Assembly: GCA_020427865.1 (NCBI GenBank)
Contig: JAGQNX010000048.1
Span: 1-11,112, forward strand
DNA: 11,112 nucleotides
Direction of reading: 5' to 3'
From: a candidate division WWE3 bacterium
GTDB lineage: Bacteria; Patescibacteriota; WWE3; UBA101185; UBA10185
Shown here one piece after another: positions 6,729 to 11,112 of this stretch (positions are counted from its first letter, which is position 1; each line of letters opens with the position of its first letter). The notes under the pieces were generated by a model. That model saw only the letters and a list, made by a program, of their open reading frames with translations. It made no database searches and had not been told where the DNA came from. The position numbers and the translations under genes are program-made.

Positions 6729-7313
6729 CTACTCACCTCTAGGTATATCCACAAACTCGAAGTCAAACATACCTGTGGCACCTAACTTGCTATCTGCAAT
6801 AGAATCAACAGAAAAACGTAACACAAAGCCTCTTGTGGTAGATTCTTTAAGTTCTCCTAAAGAATACCCCTGTGTTTTCCACTTAACAAAAGATTTTTTA
6901 TCATAAGATTTACCTAATTCAGCTTCATCTAACAAACCATTGTCATTGGAATCATCCCAATCAAATATTTCTACATTCAGATAGTATCTTAAGTCATCTA
7001 CATCGTTTGTCGTAACATAGTAATTATAGGATCCTAAATTGATCGGTGAAGAATTTCCGTTATGTACTTTTACTAAGTAGTCGTGTGACCATCCAGAAGT
7101 TACCTGAGAATAGTCTCTACCTTCTAATTTAGTTACTATATTGGAACTACCTACACCTTTTGTTAAGTCCTTCAGTAACCCCAAACTTGAACCTGTAACA
7201 GTAAATTTGTTGCTGGACACAGTAGCTAAAGAACTATAAGCTGCATATGTTACACCTATACCAAAACACAAAAACAACATAGATGTTAACAATGAAATGT
7301 ATAGTTTTGTCAT
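6729..7313 (-). CDS. TasA/CalY (camelysin)-like secreted protein with an EF-hand-type loop
   Basis: The 194-residue protein starts with a signal peptide (hydrophobic about 5-22, probable cleavage near A24/A25). A Ser/Thr-rich stretch with KFTVTGSSLGL (36-46) follows, resembling the SipW-type start of TasA/CalY proteins (YFSDTE...NTFTAGTLDL). These relatives are secreted beta-sandwich proteins that can assemble into extracellular fibres. The rest is beta-rich with no second membrane helix. Residues 121-132, DSNDNGLLDEAE, fit the calcium-binding EF-hand loop at positions 1, 3, 5, 6, 8, 9 and 12, and lie in an acidic surface loop (DVDD at 104-107, DWDD at 118-121). No SipW-like peptidase gene is in the window. 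The gene overlaps the radC stop by 4 bp (ATGA) and has the strongest Shine-Dalgarno here. The family call is moderate; a generic secreted structural protein is the alternative. Confidence 0.65.
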   Translation of the reverse strand: MTKLYISLLTSMLFLCFGIGVTYAAYSSLATVSSNKFTVTGSSLGLLKDLTKGVGSSNIVTKLEGRDYSQVTSGWSHDYLVKVHNGNSSPINLGSYNYYVTTNDVDDLRYYLNVEIFDWDDSNDNGLLDEAELGKSYDKKSFVKWKTQGYSLGELKESTTRGFVLRFSVDSIADSKLGATGMFDFEFVDIPRGE

Positions 7314-7963
7314 GCGCTCACCTCCTTTCTTTTAATTACATTATTTGCCCGAAAACTAAAATAATTAGTATTAGAAACAATTACATGATCGATAAAACCT
7401 ATTCCAAATACGCAAGCGAGTTCCGCTATATCGTGTGTAATTTGTATATCTTCGCTACTTGGGGTACAGTCGCCAGAAGGATGATTGTGACATAGAATGA
7501 TTGTGCTAGCAGACCTTAATATAGCTGTTTTAAAGATTTCTCTAGGATGTATAAGAGTTTCATCTACTGTACCAATAGATATCAAATCACACCCTAATAA
7601 ATTGTTACGACTCCCCAAACTAAGTAAAAGCAAATGTTCACGGCTTTTACCATAAAGCGTTGATTTAACGCAATTAAATACATCTCGTGCGGTAGTTATC
7701 TTTGTAACACGGGTGTCAGAGTGGATACGTGTGCATATTTCTAATAAGGACTTACAAAGAAGTGCAGTAGAAATACCCACACCTTTAAATGAGATCATTT
7801 GTGGGATGCTCAAAGATAAAAAATTTGCTAAATTTCCACACCTTTTTAATATTTCTGTAGAGTCTTCTATGGTGTTACCTGAACCAACTAATAGTAAACT
7901 CAACAACTCTGTATCTGTCAAATGTCTAGGTTCAAGTAAAAGTATTTTTTCTTTTGTCGTCAT
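7310..7963 (-). CDS. radC: RadC/UPF0758 family JAB1/MPN+ protein
   Basis: The 217-residue protein has the two usual RadC parts. The N-terminus (1-80) includes LTDTELLSLLLVGSG (15-29) and a helix-hairpin-helix-like segment FKGVGISTALLCKSLLEI (59-76). The C-terminal JAB/MPN+ metalloprotease-like domain (about 88-210) has E109, GTVDETLIHPREIFK (131-145) and the zinc-binding motif H159-N-H161-P-S-G-D-x-x-P-S169-x-x-D172. All expected metal-site residues are present. The cellular role of the family is unresolved: an early link to DNA repair was withdrawn for E. coli RadC, and the fold suggests an isopeptidase or nuclease-related activity. It is the first gene of a two-gene unit with the TasA-like gene. 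The ATG at 7963 has no Shine-Dalgarno but has TATAAT 6 nt upstream, and no in-frame start lies further upstream before that box. Confidence 0.95.
   Translation of the reverse strand: MTTKEKILLLEPRHLTDTELLSLLLVGSGNTIEDSTEILKRCGNLANFLSLSIPQMISFKGVGISTALLCKSLLEICTRIHSDTRVTKITTARDVFNCVKSTLYGKSREHLLLLSLGSRNNLLGCDLISIGTVDETLIHPREIFKTAILRSASTIILCHNHPSGDCTPSSEDIQITHDIAELACVFGIGFIDHVIVSNTNYFSFRANNVIKRKEVSA
7318..7330 (-). promoter_or_regulatory. Very strong Shine-Dalgarno of the TasA-like gene, inside radC
   Basis: The minus strand reads AGAAAGGAGGTGA, with GGAGG ending 7 nt before the ATG at 7313. The plus strand, TCACCTCCTTTCT, is identical to the usual bacterial 16S rRNA 3' tail, giving up to 13 nt of potential pairing. 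It lies within the last codons of radC, which fits translational coupling and high output of the secreted protein. Confidence 0.8.
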
Positions 7964-7969
7964 AACATC

Positions 7970-8003
7970 ATTATATATATTGTTACAATGTATATTGCAA
8001 TAT
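7970..8003. promoter_or_regulatory. Divergent promoter and paired-palindrome operator between radC and the XRE gene
   Basis: Two inverted repeats sit 2 bp apart: ATTGTTACAAT (7979-7989) and the perfect 12-bp ATATTGCAATAT (7992-8003). Both share ATTG/CAAT half-sites at slightly different spacing. The radC -10 TATAAT (7975-7970) ends 6 nt before the radC ATG, and the TTGCAA at the centre of the second palindrome could be its -35 (19 bp spacer). The same symmetric TTGCAA could serve the plus strand with TACAAT (8017-8022, 16 bp spacer). Such sites next to an XRE gene suggest an autoregulatory operator that also controls radC. Confidence 0.5.
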
Positions 8004-8004
8004 T

Positions 8005-8307
8005 ATGACTTCTATGTACAATAGACTTGTTATGCAATTAGGAAATCAAATAAAAATCATAAGAGAAACAAACAAATTATCACAACGCAGATTTGGAGAA
8101 AAGATTGGGGTATCAGGGAAAACTATTTCAGCTTATGAAACAGGTAAGTGTATACCATCTACTAAAATTATAGAGGCTATAACAATTACTTATGGTGTCT
8201 CATTTGCAAGACTCACAAACACTGACAAATCAGAAATAGAAAAAAATCTAGCGGCAATAGAATCCACAATAAGTGAGATTAAATCTATACTTGTAGCAAT
8301 AAATTAA
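8005..8307 (+). CDS. XRE-family (Cro/CI-type) transcriptional regulator
   Basis: The protein has up to 100 residues. Residues 12-66 are a Cro/CI helix-turn-helix: LGNQIKIIRETNKLSQRRFG leads to the turn and recognition helix GVSGKTISAYETG (35-47), then IPSTKIIEAITITYGVSF. The C-terminal tail (73-98) has regularly spaced Ile/Leu and could form a dimerising coiled coil. No ligand or protease domain is present. The start is uncertain: ATG at 8005, 8014 or 8032. No start has a Shine-Dalgarno. TATTAT (8001-8006) is placed for a leaderless start at 8014, and the 8032 start would give the compact form typical of the family. The longest form is listed. The gene is divergent from radC and its stop overlaps the rpsI stop by 4 bp. 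The palindromes upstream are its likely binding sites. Confidence 0.88.
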   Translation: MTSMYNRLVMQLGNQIKIIRETNKLSQRRFGEKIGVSGKTISAYETGKCIPSTKIIEAITITYGVSFARLTNTDKSEIEKNLAAIESTISEIKSILVAIN

Positions 8308-8738
8308 CGCTTAGAGTATTGAGGAGATTTACGAGCTTTACGTAACCAGTATTTCTTACGCTCTACCATACGAGAGTCACGTGTAAGTAAACCATTTTTA
8401 TGAAGTAACAAACTATATTCTGGATCAATCTGGGCTAGTGCACGAGATATACCATGAACTAAAGCACCCAATTGTGCAGATTTACCAGAACCAACAATTT
8501 TAACAGTGGCACTAAATTTAGATCCGGGGTGTGAAATACCAACTATATGAAAAGGCTTTTGCCATTCTAAACTTGCTTGTTCCGAAGGAAAATATTCTTC
8601 AACATCAACTCCATTTACAGTAAATTCACCTTTTTCTAAATATAAGAAAACACGTGCTACTGCAGTTTTTCTACGACCAGTACCAGACCTAAATCCGGAC
8701 TTTACATTAACTTTAGTATCGACATTATCCTTAGTCAT
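8304..8738 (-). CDS. rpsI: Small ribosomal subunit protein uS9 (S9)
   Basis: S9 is a 30S head protein whose basic C-terminal tail reaches the P-site tRNA anticodon loop. The 144-residue protein has a roughly 20-residue polar N-terminal extension, then TGRRKTAVARVFL, EYFPSEQASLEWQKPF, the conserved GKSAQLGALVHGISRAL, and the diagnostic ending RKARKSPQYSKR. It is somewhat longer than the usual 128-130 residues because of the N-terminal extension. The start ATG overlaps the end of rplM by 8 bp, so translation is probably coupled; the preceding AGAAAG is a weak Shine-Dalgarno. It is the last gene of the rpsD-rpoA-rplQ-rplM-rpsI operon. Its TAA interlocks with the TAA of the convergent XRE gene in a shared TTAA, so transcripts of the two genes overlap at their 3' ends. 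Confidence 0.98.
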   Translation of the reverse strand: MTKDNVDTKVNVKSGFRSGTGRRKTAVARVFLYLEKGEFTVNGVDVEEYFPSEQASLEWQKPFHIVGISHPGSKFSATVKIVGSGKSAQLGALVHGISRALAQIDPEYSLLLHKNGLLTRDSRMVERKKYWLRKARKSPQYSKR

Positions 8739-9168
8739 TAGTTGTTCTTTCTGCTAAATTTGCACCATGTGGGTGTATATTATCACCGTAGATATATAGA
8801 TTAAGTAAACGCTTTTTATTAAGTTTATTCTTTGGCAACATGCCTTTAACTGCTAATCTTAAAGCTTTAGTAGGATCCTTTTCTTGCATTTGTCCATAGT
8901 TAGTCTCTCTAATACCACCTGGAAAACCTGTGTGTCTATAATAGATTTTGTCTAATAGTTTATTACCTGTTACTGCAATAGATTTTGCGTTAGTAACAAC
9001 AATCTTGTCATTAGATATTACATTAGGACTATATAATGCTTTATGCTTTCCCAGCAAAATTTTAGATATTCTTGTAGCTAACCTACCGAGTGTTATATCC
9101 GTAGCATCAATATGATGCCAATCAACAGATTCTAAATTTTGTTTTGCTACGGTTGTTTTAAATTGCAT
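8731..9168 (-). CDS. rplM: Large ribosomal subunit protein uL13 (L13)
   Basis: L13 binds 23S rRNA early in 50S assembly. The 145-residue protein is of usual family length. It has the expected blocks in order: HHIDATDITLGRLATRISKI (18-37), LLGKHKALYSPN (38-49), DKIVVTNAKSIAVTGNK, YYRHTGFPGG, and AVKGMLPKNKLNKKRLLNLY followed by HPHGANLAE. The start overlaps the rplQ stop in TAATG, and a good Shine-Dalgarno (AAAAAGGAG, 9185-9177) sits 8 nt upstream inside rplQ. The 3' end overlaps rpsI by 8 bp. The L13-S9 pair directly after L17 is a common bacterial order. Confidence 0.98.
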   Translation of the reverse strand: MQFKTTVAKQNLESVDWHHIDATDITLGRLATRISKILLGKHKALYSPNVISNDKIVVTNAKSIAVTGNKLLDKIYYRHTGFPGGIRETNYGQMQEKDPTKALRLAVKGMLPKNKLNKKRLLNLYIYGDNIHPHGANLAERTTND

Positions 9169-9560
9169 TATTCATTCTCCTTTTTGGTTATCTTTTTAGT
9201 ATCTTCAACAAAAGACAGTCTTACCATCTCAGAATTATCACCATCTCTAAACTTACCCAATTTAATTATTCTAGTATAGCCACCATTTCTATCAACGTAC
9301 TTTGGAGCTATTTGTGTAAAGAGCTTTCTAGTCGCGTCCTTACTATTTAGCTTTGCAGAGACACGCTTAATAGAGGTAAAACTTGTATCAGATTTTGCTT
9401 TTGTAACTAACTTTTCAACATAAGGTTTAACAAACTTTGCCTTGGCTATAGTGGTCTCTATAGATTCGGCTTCAATTAAAGAAGTAGACAAATTCTTTAA
9501 CAAGGCACTTCTATGTGAAGTATCTCTATTCATTTTTTTCTTGCCTACTCTATGACGCAT
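9168..9560 (-). CDS. rplQ: Large ribosomal subunit protein bL17 (L17)
   Basis: L17 is a bacterial-type 50S protein near the exit tunnel. The 130-residue protein begins with the highly conserved MRHRVGKKKMNRDTSHRSAL and LLKNLSTSLI. It continues with IETTIAKAKFVKPYVEKLVT and ends with NGGYTRIIKLGKFRDGDNSE and MVRLSFVE plus a short charged tail, all as expected for the family. It starts 1 bp after the rpoA stop. The only Shine-Dalgarno-like run is AAGG about 11 nt upstream, so translation probably depends on ribosomes finishing rpoA. The stop overlaps the rplM ATG by one base. Confidence 0.98.
   Translation of the reverse strand: MRHRVGKKKMNRDTSHRSALLKNLSTSLIEAESIETTIAKAKFVKPYVEKLVTKAKSDTSFTSIKRVSAKLNSKDATRKLFTQIAPKYVDRNGGYTRIIKLGKFRDGDNSEMVRLSFVEDTKKITKKENE
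9177..9185 (-). promoter_or_regulatory. Shine-Dalgarno of rplM inside rplQ
   Basis: AAAAAGGAG on the minus strand ends 8 nt before the rplM ATG (9168). It confirms this start and supports coupled translation across the TAATG junction. Confidence 0.75.
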
Positions 9561-9561
9561 A

Positions 9562-10500
9562 TTACTTTAAACCTTCTTTATCTAACAATTTTTTTATTTC
9601 TTGTATTGATTTTTCACCAAGGTTTTTTATATCAGCTAAATCATCTGAAGATTTATTAGCTAATTCATGTAAGGTGTTAATTCCGTGTTTTCTTAATGCA
9701 TTTATAGTACGAGTTGGGAGTCTTAACTCTTCTAAAGATACATCTTCAGACGATACAGGAGCTAAAACACTGGCTTCCTCGACTTCGACATCTGAAACGA
9801 CAACTACAGCATCTTCAGGATCGGTACCATCAGAAAACTTATGAAAAAAATCACGTAAAACTGTAGAAGCAGACTTTACAGCCTCTTCAGGAGATATACT
9901 ACCATCAGTTTGGACTGTTAATACTAAATTGTCTAAATTTACATTTTTACCAAGTCGTGCAGGCTCTACATCATAGTGAGCTTTAATTACAGGTGAAAAC
10001 AAGGCATCTAACAAAATAACTCCTACTTTAGAAACTTCGCGGTCTTCACTTGGAGAATAGCCAATACCAGTTTCTACAACTAGTTCAACTTCTAATTTTG
10101 ACTTATCGGAAGCAAGTGTAGCGAGGTGTAGATCTTTATTTAAGACTTCAACTTCAGCATTAGTTTCAATATCGGCAGCAGTTACTGGACCGGCCCCTTT
10201 TTTGCTAATCTTAAGAGTTACAGGATTTTGGGAATAAGACTTAACTCTTAATTGTTTAAAATTCAGTGTAAGTTCTACTACATCTTCTTGTACACCTTCC
10301 ACAGTAGTAAATTGGTGAGAAGCACCATTTATAGCTAATTGTGTTACGGCAGCACCGTCTAACGAAGTAAGTAAAACACGACGTAAGGTATTACCTAAGG
10401 TATGGCCAAATCCGGTAGGAAGTGGACTAAACGAAAACACGCTTTCATTACCTTTGTGTGATACTTTTTTGATGTTTACATCTTGTGGTAATAATTTCAT
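9562..10500 (-). CDS. rpoA: DNA-directed RNA polymerase subunit alpha
   Basis: Alpha forms the dimer that nucleates the RNA polymerase core. The 312-residue protein has the N-terminal assembly domain (about 1-225), with FGHTLGNTLRRVLLTSLDGA (31-50) and FTTVEGVQEDVVELTLNFKQ (68-87). An acidic linker follows (about 228-250). The C-terminal domain (about 252-312) has LPTRTINALRKHGINTLHEL (256-275) and NLGEKSIQEIKKLL (293-306). The Arg and Asn of RTIN and the Gly of NLG align with the E. coli residues that contact UP-element DNA (R265, N268, G296), so UP-element recognition is likely retained. Upstream is a clear Shine-Dalgarno, AAAAGGAG, 4 nt from the ATG. It lies 17 bp after rpsD and 1 bp before rplQ in the usual order. 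Confidence 0.99.
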   Translation of the reverse strand: MKLLPQDVNIKKVSHKGNESVFSFSPLPTGFGHTLGNTLRRVLLTSLDGAAVTQLAINGASHQFTTVEGVQEDVVELTLNFKQLRVKSYSQNPVTLKISKKGAGPVTAADIETNAEVEVLNKDLHLATLASDKSKLEVELVVETGIGYSPSEDREVSKVGVILLDALFSPVIKAHYDVEPARLGKNVNLDNLVLTVQTDGSISPEEAVKSASTVLRDFFHKFSDGTDPEDAVVVVSDVEVEEASVLAPVSSEDVSLEELRLPTRTINALRKHGINTLHELANKSSDDLADIKNLGEKSIQEIKKLLDKEGLK

Positions 10501-10504
10501 TTAA

Positions 10505-10512
10505 CTCCTTTT
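10505..10512 (-). promoter_or_regulatory. Shine-Dalgarno of rpoA
   Basis: AAAAGGAG lies in the 17-bp rpsD-rpoA gap and ends 4 nt before the rpoA ATG (10500). It is one of the clear ribosome-binding sites of internal operon genes, in contrast to the first genes of units in this window. Confidence 0.75.
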
Positions 10513-10517
10513 AAAAA

Positions 10518-11112
10518 CTATCTTGAATAGTATTCAACTATTAACTGTACATTTACGTTATCAGAAAGCTCATCTAACAACGGGGCTCTTTCATATTGAA
10601 CATAGCGGTCCTTGACATTTGCAAGTAACCATTCTGGTAAAGAAAAACCTTCACGTAAATGAATTTTATTAAAATCAAGTGGTTTAAGAGTGTCACCTAC
10701 ACGTAACTGTGTAGAAGGAATGGTATTTACCTTCCCATTTATAGTAAATAAACCACTTCTAATAAACTGACGTGCTTGGGCTCTGGAAACAGCAAAACCA
10801 CTACGATAAACCATATTGTCAAAACGAGATTCAAGAGTCTGCATTAACACTTGCCCTGTAACATCGTTAGAACGCATTGCTTTATCTACATAAATTCTAA
10901 ATGTTTTTTCTAAAACACCATATATTTTTTTTGCTTTTTGTTTTTCACGAAGCTGCTGACCAAAAGAAGTCAATTTGCTTCTTGAGTTTCCGTGTTGTCC
11001 TGGGGCTTGAGGACGTCGGTTCATAGCACACTTTTCACTCTCACAACGAGCACCCTTTAAGTATAATTTTTCACCTTCTCTTCTACAAAGACGGCATTTT
11101 GGTCCATTATAA
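10518..11112 (-). CDS. rpsD: Small ribosomal subunit protein uS4 (S4), N-terminus off the right edge
   Basis: S4 starts assembly of the 30S body. The visible 197 codons cover nearly the whole protein; only the first few residues (normally MARY-like) lie beyond the edge. The ATG at 11024 is an internal Met: the frame stays open to 11111 and encodes YNGPKCRLCRREGEKLYLKG and ARCESEKC. The cysteines form Cx2C...Cx4C, the zinc-binding N-terminus of the C+ type of S4. NRRPQAPGQHG follows. The S4 RNA-binding domain (Met-rich entry SNDVTGQVLMQTLESRFDNM, then VYRSGFAVSRAQARQFIRSG) sits mid-protein. In some bacteria S4 represses its own operon by binding mRNA, but no such site can be seen here because the 5' region is missing. 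rpoA follows after 17 bp. Confidence 0.97.
   Translation of the reverse strand, partial: YNGPKCRLCRREGEKLYLKGARCESEKCAMNRRPQAPGQHGNSRSKLTSFGQQLREKQKAKKIYGVLEKTFRIYVDKAMRSNDVTGQVLMQTLESRFDNMVYRSGFAVSRAQARQFIRSGLFTINGKVNTIPSTQLRVGDTLKPLDFNKIHLREGFSLPEWLLANVKDRYVQYERAPLLDELSDNVNVQLIVEYYSR

Noticed and set aside
6716..6734. Inverted repeat GAGTA/TACTC between the TPR-like and TasA-like stop codons as a bidirectional terminator
   Set aside because: The stem is 5 bp with a 9-nt loop and no T-tract; too weak to claim.
7713..8024. Plus-strand open frame over the 5' half of radC running into the XRE gene
   Set aside because: It is antisense to conserved radC residues and overlaps the XRE start region; it has no family features.
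7310..8307. radC plus XRE regulator as the remains of a mobile island or defence cassette
   Set aside because: No integrase, attachment repeats, transposase or shift in base composition is visible around them.
9515..9844. Plus-strand open frame opposite rpoA and rplQ
   Set aside because: Low-complexity Ser/Thr sequence produced by the antisense of the acidic alpha linker.
10518..11024. rpsD starting at the ATG at 11024
   Set aside because: The frame continues upstream to the window edge and encodes the conserved GPKCRLC zinc-binding N-terminus, so this Met is internal.

Overview
The window is AT-rich (roughly two thirds A+T by eye) and densely packed. Genes are short, and neighbours often overlap or sit only a few bases apart. 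Several features suggest a Candidate Phyla Radiation / Patescibacteria genome. There is a double-AAA+ Clp-like ATPase fused to an N-terminal membrane module of a kind I associate with that group, a four-cysteine S4, a winged-helix/degenerate-nucleotidyltransferase protein, and a SecD-like N-terminus. The phylum cannot be fixed from the sequence alone. TGA is used as a stop (clp-like gene, radC) and a release factor 2 gene is present, so the code is not the UGA-as-glycine code of Gracilibacteria/SR1.

Layout. Positions 1-1952 (minus strand) hold a DUF3048 (YerB-like) membrane protein, a winged-helix/nucleotidyltransferase-like protein and the first 33 residues of a probable SecD, read in that order. 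A divergent promoter region (1953-2029) separates these from a small plus-strand membrane protein (2030-2323). Positions 2324-5896 (minus) hold the membrane-anchored Clp-like ATPase followed by prfB. A 51-bp divergent promoter region leads to a plus-strand TPR-like protein (5948-6721). Positions 6729-7963 (minus) hold radC overlapping a TasA/CalY (camelysin)-like secreted protein. A 41-bp palindrome-rich spacer separates radC from a plus-strand XRE regulator (8005-8307). Positions 8304-11112 (minus) are a ribosomal operon, rpsD-rpoA-rplQ-rplM-rpsI, with rpsD running off the right edge.

Most of the window is core machinery: transcription (rpoA), translation (S4, L17, L13, S9, RF2) and secretion (SecD-like). 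The accessory part is mainly envelope-facing: DUF3048, the anchored Clp-like ATPase and the TasA-like protein. The two strongest leads are as follows. (1) The Clp-like ATPase keeps both Walker A/B sites but lacks the pore-loop tyrosines in both rings and any visible ClpP-binding tripeptide. (2) Genes that begin transcription units tend to have a TAnnnT -10-like hexamer 6-7 nt before the ATG and no Shine-Dalgarno, which suggests leaderless transcripts, whereas several internal genes have clear Shine-Dalgarno sites.

No stretch longer than about 80 bp lacks a gene. I see no tRNA, rRNA, CRISPR array, insertion sequence or convincing intrinsic terminator.
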